In this document: positions 53,139 through 61,890 of the stretch, piece by piece
How positions within the stretch are numbered: position 1 is the first letter of the stretch
How the letters are laid out: each line of letters starts with the position of its first letter
Assembly: GCA_934444365.1 (NCBI GenBank)
Contig: CAKSCM010000003.1
Location: 62,001-126,000 of the forward strand
Origin: an uncultured Eubacteriales bacterium
GTDB taxonomy: Bacteria > Bacillota > Clostridia > Oscillospirales > Acutalibacteraceae
Direction of reading: 5' to 3'
Length of the DNA: 64,000 bases
Position numbers and translations under genes: made by a program
The notes under the pieces: generated by a model
What the model saw: only the letters and a program-made list of their open reading frames with translations
Database searches by the model: none
Told to the model about the DNA's origin: nothing

Positions 53139-54149
53139 TCAATATCTCTTTCTTCGGTCGAAATAATCCATGGTCATGCCCATTTCAAGCCGCCTGAGGG
53201 TTCCCTCGACCACGCAATCGAGCGGATTTTCCGCTATTGTAACGGCTATTCCGGTATCGTTTGTTATAAGCTTGTCGAGTCCTCTAAGAAGCGCGCCGCC
53301 GCCGGTAAGCATTATTCCGCGGTCGATAATATCGCTTGCAAGCTCGGGAGGGGTTTTTTCAAGCGTGCCCTTAATTGCGTCGACTATGCTGTTGGCAACG
53401 TCGCTTAAGGCTTCCCTTACCTCGGCCGAGGTTATGGTGATGTTTTTGGGCAGGCCGTCGACGAGATTTCGTCCGCGAACCTCCATTTGTCCCTCGTTTT
53501 CATATTCAAAGGCCGAGCCGAGCTGAATTTTTATCTGTTCGGCCGTTCTTTCGCCTATAAGCAGATTGTGTTTTTTCCTTACAAAGCTTATTATGCTGTC
53601 GTCCATGTCGTCTCCGGCGACCCTTACCGACTGGGCCGTTACTATATCTCCGAGCGAAATTACGGCCACCTCCGAGGTTCCTCCGCCGATATCGACCACC
53701 ATGCTGCCGCTCGCGTCGAAAACCGGCAGTCCCGAGCCGATTGCGGCGGCCATCGGTTCTTCTATAAGATCGACGTCCTTAGCGCCTGCCTGTACGGCAG
53801 CGTCGTGTACGGCGCGGCTTTCAACCTCGGTAACGCCGGAGGGAATGCATATCATTACCCTGGCGCGTGAAAACATCGAGCCCTTAAGAGCGTCGCGTAT
53901 AAATCTTTTAAGCATCGCCGCCGTAACGTCAAAATCGGCAATAACGCCGTCTTTAAGCGGTCTTACGGCTACTATTGAGCCGGGGGTTCGTCCTATCATT
54001 TCCTTGGCTTCGCTGCCGACAGCCATTACCGCCTCGTTTTTAACGTCGACCGCCACGACCGACGGCTCGCGCATGACGATTCCCTTGCCCTTTATGCAAA
54101 CGAGGGTATTGGCTGTTCCGAGATCTATACCGATATCGCGTGTAAACAT
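53139..54149 (-). CDS. mreB: rod shape-determining protein MreB
   Basis: Bacterial actin that guides lateral wall synthesis. The 336 residues contain the actin nucleotide motifs: phosphate-1 [11 protein letters not shown] at residues 5-15, phosphate-2 D-I-G-G-G-T-S near 157-163, and adenosine L-T-G-G-G-A-L near 280-286. An N-terminal M-F-T-R-D precedes it. First gene of the operon, with a strong promoter (54204-54232) divergent from murD. No second mreB-like gene (mbl) is visible here. Confidence 0.97.
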   Translation of the reverse strand: MFTRDIGIDLGTANTLVCIKGKGIVMREPSVVAVDVKNEAVMAVGSEAKEMIGRTPGSIVAVRPLKDGVIADFDVTAAMLKRFIRDALKGSMFSRARVMICIPSGVTEVESRAVHDAAVQAGAKDVDLIEEPMAAAIGSGLPVFDASGSMVVDIGGGTSEVAVISLGDIVTAQSVRVAGDDMDDSIISFVRKKHNLLIGERTAEQIKIQLGSAFEYENEGQMEVRGRNLVDGLPKNITITSAEVREALSDVANSIVDAIKGTLEKTPPELASDIIDRGIMLTGGGALLRGLDKLITNDTGIAVTIAENPLDCVVEGTLRRLEMGMTMDYFDRRKRY

Positions 54150-54203
54150 AATTTATTAATAAACCCCTTCCGGATATTTCGTTTTTTAAGTACAATTATA
54201 CAT

Positions 54204-54232
54204 ATTATAACCCGTAACCGGTGTTTGTACAA
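54204..54232 (-). promoter_or_regulatory. SigA-type promoter of the mreB operon
   Basis: On the minus strand TTGTAC (54227-54232) and TATAAT (54204-54209) are 17 bases apart, 55 bases before the mreB start codon. Confidence 0.8.
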
Positions 54233-54281
54233 TAGTACATTAAAAAATATTATAAAAATCTTTGCTCGCGGCTTATTTATC

Positions 54282-54310
54282 TTGAATTATTTGTGTGAAT
54301 TTATTATAAT
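54282..54310 (+). promoter_or_regulatory. SigA-type promoter of murD
   Basis: TTGAAT (54282-54287) and TATAAT (54305-54310) are 17 bases apart. Divergent from the mreB promoter, with about 50 bases between the -35 boxes. Confidence 0.8.
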
Positions 54311-54378
54311 ATTTAAATATGACGTAATTTTGATTATGACCCTTTATTACATACAATTACCATGCCGAAAGGACTGTT

Positions 54379-55773
54379 TTGCCAATTATGATAAGTCTTG
54401 ATGAATACCGCGAATCCGTAAAAGGAAAGAAAATTGCTTTTTGCGGAGCCGGGGTCAGCAATATGCCGCTGGTGAGCATGTATACTGATTTCGGGGCCGA
54501 GGTTACGGTCTGCGATAAAAAAAGTGCCGATGAGCTCGGCGATAAGGTTGATAAACTCAAAAAAACGGGATGCAGAATGCAGTTCGGGGAAAACTGGCTT
54601 GCCGGTCTTGAAAAAACCGATATTCTGTTCAGAACTCCGGGAATGAACTACAATCTGCCCGAGCTTGCGGCCCTTCGCGGGCAGGGCGTGCAGATAACCT
54701 CCGAAATAGAAGAGTTTTTTAAGCTTTGCCCGTCGAAAATTATTGCGGTTACCGGTTCGGACGGGAAAACCACTACAACCTCGATCATCGCCGAGCTTTT
54801 AAAGGCTCAGGGGAAACGGGTTTTTCTCGGCGGAAATATCGGCGCGCCGCTGCTTCCGAGGGTTATGGATATGAAAAAAGACGATATTGCGGTGGCCGAG
54901 CTTTCGTCCTTTCAGCTTATTTCGATGAAGATGAGCCCATCTACGGCCGTTATAACGAATATTGCGCCGAATCATCTTGATGTTCATAAGGACATGGAGG
55001 AATACATAAACGCCAAAAAGAATATTTTTACCCACCAAAAGCCGAATGACCGTTTGGTGCTGAATTTTGAGAACGATATAACCCGTTCATTCGTGAATGA
55101 AGCGGCAGGCGAGGTTATAACCTTCGGGCATGATATAAGCTCGGATAATTGCGTTTTTGTGGATAACGGGGTGGTTTCTTCGTATAAAAACGGGGTTAAA
55201 TCGCCGCTTTTTGCGGTTCGCGATATACGTATACCGGGCGATCATAACGTCCAGAATTACATGGCGGCGGCAGCGGCTACGCTGGGGCTTGTGTCGTGCG
55301 AAAATATGGATAAGACCGCAAGAGAATTCGCCGGGGTCGAGCACAGAATAGAATTCGTGCGTGAGATAAACGGGGTCAGATGGTACAACGATTCGATAGC
55401 CACAAGCCCCACAAGGGCAATAGCCGGAATAAATTCCTTTAATCAGAAGCTTATAATAATAGCCGGCGGATACGATAAGCATATTCCCTTTAAACCCTTT
55501 GCCGAAAGGGCTGTCACCGGGGCGAAGGCCCTTGTTCTTATGGGGAAAACCGCCGATGCGATAGAAAAGGCGGTAAGGGAGGCTCCGGGATATGCTCCGG
55601 GGAATCCGGCGATAATAAGGGCAAAGAGTATGGAGGATGCCGTATTAAAGGCGAAAAGTATTGCCGAAAAGGGCGATATTGTTACCTTAAGCCCGGCCAG
55701 TGCCAGCTTTGATATGTACCCGAATTTCGCCGTGCGCGGAAATCATTTCAAGGACATTGTAAACCGCCTTTAA
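54379..55773 (+). CDS. murD: UDP-N-acetylmuramoylalanine--D-glutamate ligase
   Basis: Adds D-glutamate to UDP-MurNAc-L-alanine in cytosolic peptidoglycan precursor synthesis. The 464-residue Mur ligase has an N-terminal Rossmann-like domain (F-C-G-A-G-V-S-N), the central ATPase with V-T-G-S-D-G-K-T-T-T-T near residues 125-135, N-H-L-D near 197 and the C-terminal ligase domain with W-Y-N-D-S-I-A-T-S-P. Start: TTG 54379 is five bases from AAAGGA, while ATG 54388 (three residues shorter) is fourteen away; either is possible. It stands alone, divergent from mreB. Confidence 0.94.
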   Translation: MPIMISLDEYRESVKGKKIAFCGAGVSNMPLVSMYTDFGAEVTVCDKKSADELGDKVDKLKKTGCRMQFGENWLAGLEKTDILFRTPGMNYNLPELAALRGQGVQITSEIEEFFKLCPSKIIAVTGSDGKTTTTSIIAELLKAQGKRVFLGGNIGAPLLPRVMDMKKDDIAVAELSSFQLISMKMSPSTAVITNIAPNHLDVHKDMEEYINAKKNIFTHQKPNDRLVLNFENDITRSFVNEAAGEVITFGHDISSDNCVFVDNGVVSSYKNGVKSPLFAVRDIRIPGDHNVQNYMAAAAATLGLVSCENMDKTAREFAGVEHRIEFVREINGVRWYNDSIATSPTRAIAGINSFNQKLIIIAGGYDKHIPFKPFAERAVTGAKALVLMGKTADAIEKAVREAPGYAPGNPAIIRAKSMEDAVLKAKSIAEKGDIVTLSPASASFDMYPNFAVRGNHFKDIVNRL

Positions 55774-55932
55774 GATTAAGATTTTGCCGGCGTTTTATTG
55801 ATGTCTTGTCCGAACGATCTGAAATTTAAAATTTAAAGTTTAAAATTAAAAATTAAAACCTGAAAATTCATTTGTCTTGACGGTCTATGGCGGAAAATAA
55901 CCTAAATAACTAATAAAAAAGAAGGGGAAAAC

Positions 55933-56937
55933 ATGAATATAAAGGATTTGACAAGAGAACTTGTCAGCCGGAATACCGAAGAGGCCAAAAGCTTTGCCTT
56001 TGAGTATTTAAGTAAGCTTAATTGCGAGTGCAGCGAGTTTTGCGGCGGAGTTATTGCCGTTAAAAAGGGAAAAAGCGATTTTAATATAATGCTTGACGCT
56101 CATATAGACGAAATTTGTCTTGTGGTCACCTCGATAGACGAAAAGGGCTTTTTGAAGGTGGCAAAATCGGGCGGAGTCGATCGGCGTATTCTTGAAAATG
56201 CAAAGGTTACCGTTTGCACGTCCGACGGAGCAAAGCTCAAAGGAATCATATGTACGACCCCTCCGCATCTTTTGAAGGAAAAGGCAAAAAAAGCGATAGC
56301 TTTCGACGATGTTGCGGTTGATATAGGCCTTTCGCACGACGAGGCGGTGCTTAGCGTAATGCCGGGCGATAAAATTTATTTTGACGGCGATATGCGCGAG
56401 CTTCTCGGCAACAGGATAACGGCCAAATCCCTCGACGACCGTGCCGGCTGTGCGGCCGTTATAAACGCATTTGAACGGATTTGCGAAAGAGATACCGACT
56501 GTACCGTCACCCTTGTTTTGTCCGATCTTGAGGAAATAAACGCCATGGGGGCTACAACGGGGGCTTTCAGGGCCGATCCCGACGAGGCGATAGCGGTCGA
56601 CGTAAGCTTTGCGGCGTATCCGGGAATAAGCGAGCCCAAGGCAAAAAAAATGTCGGGCGGCGCTATGCTCGGAATTTCTCCGGTGCTTGACAGCTCCCTT
56701 GCAAACCGCCTTAAAGGGGCGGCCGAACTTTGCGGCGCCTCGCTCCAGAATGAAGTAATGTCCGGCAGGACCGGCACGAACGCCGACGAAATTACCGTTT
56801 GCAAAGAGGGAATTAAATGCGGACTGCTTTCTATTCCGCAAAGAAACATGCACACTCCGGTCGAAACGGTTGATATTGACGATATTCAGGCGGTGGCCGA
56901 TATTATTTTCACTTATGTTGCTGGGAGGAAGGCGTAA
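55933..56937 (+). CDS. M42-family metallo-aminopeptidase, first of a tandem pair
   Basis: Cytosolic dinuclear-zinc aminopeptidase of the M42 class (TET, FrvX and glucanase-M types). 334 residues with all expected metal and catalytic residues: H in D-A-H-I-D-E near residue 57, D in D-D-R-A-G-C near 170, E-E in L-E-E-I-N-A near 206, D in A-V-D-V-S and H in N-M-H-T-P near the end. The inserted PDZ-like domain lies between residues 65 and 165. It overlaps the next M42 gene by one base (TAATG). Substrate specificity is unknown; the loop L-E-E-I-N differs from the usual Q-E-E-V-G. Confidence 0.88.
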   Translation: MNIKDLTRELVSRNTEEAKSFAFEYLSKLNCECSEFCGGVIAVKKGKSDFNIMLDAHIDEICLVVTSIDEKGFLKVAKSGGVDRRILENAKVTVCTSDGAKLKGIICTTPPHLLKEKAKKAIAFDDVAVDIGLSHDEAVLSVMPGDKIYFDGDMRELLGNRITAKSLDDRAGCAAVINAFERICERDTDCTVTLVLSDLEEINAMGATTGAFRADPDEAIAVDVSFAAYPGISEPKAKKMSGGAMLGISPVLDSSLANRLKGAAELCGASLQNEVMSGRTGTNADEITVCKEGIKCGLLSIPQRNMHTPVETVDIDDIQAVADIIFTYVAGRKA

Positions 56938-57974
56938 TGAAGGCTTTTTTTGAAAATTTTGAAAAGCTGTGCGGCCTTTGCGGAACATCGGGCCGCGAGG
57001 ACAGCGTAAGGGAGTATATAATAAACGAAATAAAGGATTATGCCGACGTAAGGGTTGACGCCATGGGCAATATAATTGCCGAGAAAAAGGGCAAAATGAG
57101 GGCTAAAAACCGCGTTATGCTCGACGCCCATATGGACGAGGTAGCCCTTATTGTTACCGATATAAACTCCGACGGACTTCTTTCTTTTGCGTGCGTCGGC
57201 GGAATAATCACCGCGGTGCTTTGCGGTGCGAGGGTGACGGTAGGCGGAAAAACCGGAGTTATCGGCGGCGTGCCGATTCATCTGCTCGACTCCGATCAGG
57301 CGGATTCCCTGCCCGACAGCGACAGCCTGTACATCGATATCGGCGCGAGCAGCAAAGAGGAAGTCTTAAAATACGTTTCTCCCGGAGATATCGCCTATTT
57401 TGAGGAGGATTTTTGCGAGTTCGGCCAAGGACTTATCCGATCAAAGGCCATTGACGACCGTTTCGGCTGTGCCGTGCTTATGGATATGATAAAGCGCGAG
57501 CAGCCGTATGATCTTACCTTCACCTTTTCGGTTCAGGAGGAAATAGGCTTAAGGGGAGCAAAAGCGGCGGCATACGGGGTTGATCCCGATTACGCCGTGG
57601 TTATCGAAGCTACAACGGCGGCCGACGTAAGCGGTGTAAAACCCGAGAGGGAGGTCTGCAATGTAGGCGGCGGAGCGGTAATATCATTTATGGACTCCGC
57701 ATCGGTGTATGATAGGGGACTGTTTGAGCTGGCAGGCGATGTGGCAGAGGAAAACAGGATCAAATTCCAGATAAAACGGGCGGTCGCCGGCGGAAACAAT
57801 GCCGGTTCGATAATCCGCTCGCGAGGCGGGGTCAAAACGGCCGCACTGTCGCTGCCGTGCCGGTATATACACTCTCAGGCGAGCGTTGCATCGAGGGAGG
57901 ACATGCTAAGCGTTGCCCGTCTTGCCGAAAAGCTTGCCGAAAGGCTCGCTTCGGGAAAAGCCTTAAGCGAATGA
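56937..57974 (+). CDS. M42-family metallo-aminopeptidase, second of a tandem pair
   Basis: 345 residues, a paralogue of the preceding gene. Metal-site residues: D-A-H-M-D-E near 62, D-D-R-F-G near 178, catalytic Q-E-E-I-G-L-R-G-A near 205, an acidic V-I-E-A-T-T-A-A-D in place of the usual D-V-T, and I-H-S near the end. The two proteins may form mixed TET-like shells since they are translationally coupled. An S-L-P-C-R-Y-I-H-S motif near the end is typical. Followed by a terminator at 58102. Confidence 0.9.
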   Translation: MKAFFENFEKLCGLCGTSGREDSVREYIINEIKDYADVRVDAMGNIIAEKKGKMRAKNRVMLDAHMDEVALIVTDINSDGLLSFACVGGIITAVLCGARVTVGGKTGVIGGVPIHLLDSDQADSLPDSDSLYIDIGASSKEEVLKYVSPGDIAYFEEDFCEFGQGLIRSKAIDDRFGCAVLMDMIKREQPYDLTFTFSVQEEIGLRGAKAAAYGVDPDYAVVIEATTAADVSGVKPEREVCNVGGGAVISFMDSASVYDRGLFELAGDVAEENRIKFQIKRAVAGGNNAGSIIRSRGGVKTAALSLPCRYIHSQASVASREDMLSVARLAEKLAERLASGKALSE

Positions 57975-58417
57975 TCCGCCGGTTTTTCGACAAGGACGCA
58001 AAGTGGGTATTAATCATTGGTCCGTTAGCCGCGAATCGGCCGGGTTTATCGGTGAATGAACAAAATATCGGCCGGCAAAGTAAAGTATTGATCTGAAAAT
58101 CCGCCGTTTTTCCGGATTTGAGCGGTAAAACGGCGCGTTTTGTTTTTTAAATATACGTACCGCACTATATATGGACAAACCGTTTTTAGTTGACAAAAAC
58201 TGCTGTGTATCCGAAAAGATGTATTTTTCGTGTAGCCTCGCCCTTAAAAATCCGCCGGGAAACTTTACGTATTTGTAAGATTTTTTAAGTGTATATTCCG
58301 GAAAAAGAGCGTTTTCAAGCGGCTTTTACATATATAATACAACACAAAAGCAGCAGAGTAAAAAAATATATAAAAAACGGTCGCTTAGGCGCGGCCGGAG
58401 AGATAAAGGAAAATAAA
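57975..58417. other. 443-base gap between M42 pair and PLP enzyme gene
   Basis: Contains the terminator at 58102-58148 and a TATAAT at 58333-58338 that may drive the next gene (its -35 is poor). Otherwise no gene or known RNA is visible. Confidence 0.5.
58102..58148 (+). terminator. terminator after the M42 pair
   Basis: CGCCGTTTT (58102-58110) pairs with AAAACGGCG (58127-58135), followed by CGTTTTGTTTTTT. Confidence 0.75.
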
Positions 58418-59686
58418 ATGAACGAATTTTTTGATATTGACGAGAGACTGAACCGTATTTCGGACGAGGTGGAAAACAGAATATCCGACAGGTTTAAGAA
58501 AATCGACTCGGTCACCGAATACAATCAGCAGAAAATGCTGGCCTCCTTCGTTAAAAACCGTGTGAGCGAAAGCTCCTTTGCGGCGTCTACGGGGTACGGC
58601 TACGGGGATGTCGGACGTGAGACTATAGAGCGTGTTTTTGCCGATGCCGTCGGCGCCGAGGACGCGCTTTTCAGGCATAATTTTGTTTCGGGGACTCATG
58701 CGCTGTGCGTGGCCCTTTTCGGCGTTTTAAGGACGGGAGATACCGTTGTTTGCGTAAGCTCCGAGCCATACGACACCATTCGCGGGGTTTTCGGTATTAC
58801 TCCGGCCGACGGCTCGCTGGCCGAATTCGGTATAAAATACGAGCAGATCGATCTGCTTGAGGATTCCTCGCCCGATTTTAATGCGATTGAAAAGCGGCTT
58901 AAAGACTCGTTTGTAAAGGTTATCTACATACAGCGATCAAGGGGATATTCGCTGAGAAAAAGCCTTAGCGTTGAAACGATAGGCGAGATTTGCGCCCTCG
59001 TTAAAAGTGTTTCCCCAAAAACCGTGGTTATGGTGGATAACTGCTACGGCGAATTCACCGAAAAGACCGAACCGGTATCGGTAGGGGCCGATCTGATCGT
59101 CGGTTCGCTTATAAAAAATGCCGGCGGCGGAATAGCGCCGACGGGTGGATATATCGCCGGAAGGCATGACCTTGTTGAGCTTTGCGCCGGCCGTCTTACC
59201 ACCCCCTCGACCGGACGGGAGGTCGGAGCGACCTTAGGGCTTTCCCGCGAGCTTTTTATGGGGCTTTTTAACGCTCCTCATGTTACCGGAGAGGCGATAA
59301 AAACGGCGGTTTATGCGGCTGCGCTCTTTGAAAGGCTGGGCTTTTCTGTCAGCCCGACCTTTGACGAGGACCGGAGCGATATAATAGAGCTTATATGTCT
59401 TGAAAGCCCCGAAAGGCTTATAGAATTTTGCAGGGGAATACAAAAATGCGCGCCGGTCGACTCCTTTGCAACGCCCGAGCCGTGGGATATGCCGGGCTAC
59501 GACGACAAGGTGATAATGGCAGCCGGAGCCTTTACATTAGGAGCATCGATCGAGCTTTCGGCCGACGCTCCCATCAGGGAGCCGTATACCGTCTGGATGC
59601 AGGGCGGACTGAATTTTCACAGCGCCAAGGTCGGCGTTTTGGCGGCGGCCGATTTAATGCTGAAAAAGGGTTATATCGAGATTTAA
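58418..59686 (+). CDS. PLP-dependent enzyme of the YnbB / methionine gamma-lyase-like family
   Basis: Pyridoxal-phosphate enzyme of fold type I (Met_gamma_lyase family, once labelled aluminium resistance), 422 residues. The cofactor lysine is K233 in G-S-L-I-K-N-A-G-G-G. Other landmarks are H-N-F-V-S-G-T-H-A near residue 88 (phosphate-cup region), V-D-N-C-Y-G-E-F near 207 (the cofactor-contacting aspartate) and T-P-S-T-G-R-E-V-G. ATG 58418 follows AAAGGA at good spacing; longer upstream frames have no ribosome site. The reaction is not established for this branch of the family. Confidence 0.88.
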   Translation: MNEFFDIDERLNRISDEVENRISDRFKKIDSVTEYNQQKMLASFVKNRVSESSFAASTGYGYGDVGRETIERVFADAVGAEDALFRHNFVSGTHALCVALFGVLRTGDTVVCVSSEPYDTIRGVFGITPADGSLAEFGIKYEQIDLLEDSSPDFNAIEKRLKDSFVKVIYIQRSRGYSLRKSLSVETIGEICALVKSVSPKTVVMVDNCYGEFTEKTEPVSVGADLIVGSLIKNAGGGIAPTGGYIAGRHDLVELCAGRLTTPSTGREVGATLGLSRELFMGLFNAPHVTGEAIKTAVYAAALFERLGFSVSPTFDEDRSDIIELICLESPERLIEFCRGIQKCAPVDSFATPEPWDMPGYDDKVIMAAGAFTLGASIELSADAPIREPYTVWMQGGLNFHSAKVGVLAAADLMLKKGYIEI

Positions 59687-59715
59687 ATTGTTTGAGGAGC
59701 TTGCCGACATAAAGG

Positions 59716-59744
59716 TGGACAAAACACCGTTAATGAGGTATAAT
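59716..59744 (+). promoter_or_regulatory. SigA-type promoter of recJ-rel
   Basis: TGGACA (59716-59721) and TATAAT (59739-59744) are 17 bases apart, 56 bases before the recJ start. Confidence 0.75.
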
Positions 59745-59799
59745 AAAGGTTCAGGCTATATCAGGAACGATTCGGTATGTTGAGAAAGGAGAATGTGCG

Positions 59800-61890
59800 A
59801 TGTCGTCTAAAAAATGGATATTCCCCGAGTGCGATAAGGAAGCCGCGCGTTCTCTTGCCGAGGAATGCGGAATCGAGCCGCTTTGCGCGCTGCTTATGCT
59901 CTCGCGCGGAATCGATGATCCGGTGGAGATAGACGAGTTTTTCTCATGCGAGGAGTTGCAGATAGAAGATCCGTACCTGCTTACCGATATGGACAGAGCC
60001 GTCGGGCGGATAAACAAGGCGATAGAAAACGGCGAGCGCATTGCCGTTTTCGGGGATTACGATGCCGACGGCGTTACCTCGACGGTGCTTTTACATAAGT
60101 ATTTAAAACGTCGCGGTGCCGATGTAATACACTACATACCGGACAGATTGAGCGAAGGCTACGGTATGAATAACGGCGCCGTGGACAGGCTTGCCGAAAA
60201 GGGCGTTAAGCTGATAATAACGGTGGATAACGGTATTTCGTGCACAGATGAGATAAAATATGCTTTTGAGCTTGGGATCGATACGGTCGTTACCGACCAT
60301 CATCTTCCCGGGGACACTTTGCCTGAGGCGGTGGCGGTGGTTGATCCGCACAGGAAGGACAATTTTCCCGAGGCCTTCAGATATTATGCCGGCGTAGGTG
60401 TGGCGCTAAAACTCATCTGTGCCCTTGAGGGCGATATAAGCTACGAATTTGTTAAGGAGTATTGCGAGCTGGTCGCAATAGGGACGGTGGCCGATATTGT
60501 ACCCCTTACCGGCGAGAACAGGGCCCTTGTAAAGGCCGGACTCAAGGTTATTGCGGAAAACCCTTCGGCAGGGGTTGTGGCCCTTATCGATGTCGCCGGC
60601 ATGACGGGCAGGCCGGTTAATTCCACAGCACTTTCATTTGCCGTTGCTCCGCGCATAAATGCTGCCGGAAGAATGGGCAACTGCGAGAGCGTTTTTGAGC
60701 TTTTAGGCTGTGACGATGAGGAAAGAGCCGCTGCCCTTGCGGCCAAGGTGGACGATTATAACACAGCGAGAAAGAATACCGAGGCGGAAATTTATGACAA
60801 GGCGGTCAAAATGATAGACGGCGGCGCCGGGCTGTTCGACGCGCCGATAATAGTTGTAGGCGGAGAAAACTGGCATGAAGGCGTGCTCGGAATTGTCGCC
60901 TCCCGGCTTGTAAAGCGGTACTTAAAGCCGGCCGTTGTGTTCTCGTATAAGGGAGATTTGGCGCGCGGTTCGGCAAGGAGTGTCGGCGATTTCAGCATTT
61001 ACGATGCAGTTTCGTATGCCGGTGATACCGTTTTGGGCTTCGGCGGACACAAAATGGCACTCGGTGTTACCGTGAAGTGTGAGAATATTGAGGACTTCAG
61101 AAAACGGCTTAACGACTATTGCTTTAAGGTTGCCCGTCCGCATATGCCTGAGCTTCATATCGACTGCAAACTGAATCCGCTCGGGGTGACCGTCGAGACG
61201 GCCGAGCTGCTTGAGGGCTTTGAACCGTTCGGACAGGAAAATTCCATGCCGCTTTTTGCTCTTTGCGGTATGAAGATAGAGGCCGTTTATCCACTTTCTG
61301 GCGGAAAGCATATATCGCTTAACCTTTCCCGTTCTGGATATGCCGTAAGGACGGTATTTTTCGGGATGGATATAAAGGATTTTGCTTACCGTGTGGGCGA
61401 TACGGTGGACGTTGCGGTAAATCTCGAATGCGGCGAATTCAGAGGTAAAAAGAACCTTTCGGTGCTTATAAGGGATATAAGACCGGCTCTGCTTGATTAC
61501 GAAAGCTTTTATTACGACAGCCAGCTTTGCGACGATTATTTTTCGGGTGTAAAAATGCCGGACGACGCATTAAAGCGGCTTGCTCCGTCAAGGGAACAAG
61601 TCGGTGTTCTTTATAAATTCATGTCGGTCAATAAGGAGTTTTCCGGTGAGGCCGATCTGCTGCTTTTGCGAACCGGTATGGATTCGATAGGAAAGCTCGA
61701 GATCTCGGCGGCGATTTTATCGGAGCTCGGGATTTTAAAGGTTAAAATGCTAAAAACCGATTTTTATTTGAAAATTTGCGAAATTGAGGGCAAACGGCCT
61801 ATTGAGGGGTCGAAGATATACAGGGATATTCACGGATTAAACCGTGAACAAATTGGCGAAAAAGGGGAGGGAAAAGGCTTTGACCGATGA
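59800..61890 (+). CDS. recJ: single-stranded-DNA-specific exonuclease RecJ
   Basis: 5'-to-3' exonuclease on single-stranded DNA in recombination and repair. The 696 residues contain the DHH-superfamily motifs: V-F-G-D-Y-D-A-D-G-V-T near residue 85, I-I-T-V-D-N-G near 143, V-T-D-H-H near 165 and F-G-G-H-K-M-A-L-G near 413 (DHHA1). An OB-type region follows, then a C-terminal part of about 120 residues. ATG 59800 follows AAGGAG; an earlier ATG eight bases upstream is out of frame. Its end overlaps the rel start by 11 bases, so the two are translationally coupled. Confidence 0.95.
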   Translation: MSSKKWIFPECDKEAARSLAEECGIEPLCALLMLSRGIDDPVEIDEFFSCEELQIEDPYLLTDMDRAVGRINKAIENGERIAVFGDYDADGVTSTVLLHKYLKRRGADVIHYIPDRLSEGYGMNNGAVDRLAEKGVKLIITVDNGISCTDEIKYAFELGIDTVVTDHHLPGDTLPEAVAVVDPHRKDNFPEAFRYYAGVGVALKLICALEGDISYEFVKEYCELVAIGTVADIVPLTGENRALVKAGLKVIAENPSAGVVALIDVAGMTGRPVNSTALSFAVAPRINAAGRMGNCESVFELLGCDDEERAAALAAKVDDYNTARKNTEAEIYDKAVKMIDGGAGLFDAPIIVVGGENWHEGVLGIVASRLVKRYLKPAVVFSYKGDLARGSARSVGDFSIYDAVSYAGDTVLGFGGHKMALGVTVKCENIEDFRKRLNDYCFKVARPHMPELHIDCKLNPLGVTVETAELLEGFEPFGQENSMPLFALCGMKIEAVYPLSGGKHISLNLSRSGYAVRTVFFGMDIKDFAYRVGDTVDVAVNLECGEFRGKKNLSVLIRDIRPALLDYESFYYDSQLCDDYFSGVKMPDDALKRLAPSREQVGVLYKFMSVNKEFSGEADLLLLRTGMDSIGKLEISAAILSELGILKVKMLKTDFYLKICEIEGKRPIEGSKIYRDIHGLNREQIGEKGEGKGFDR

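Noticed and set aside
56008..56988. 326-residue minus-strand frame opposite the first M42 peptidase
   Set aside because: Mirror of the coding frame with no motif of its own; the M42 metal ligands are on the plus strand.
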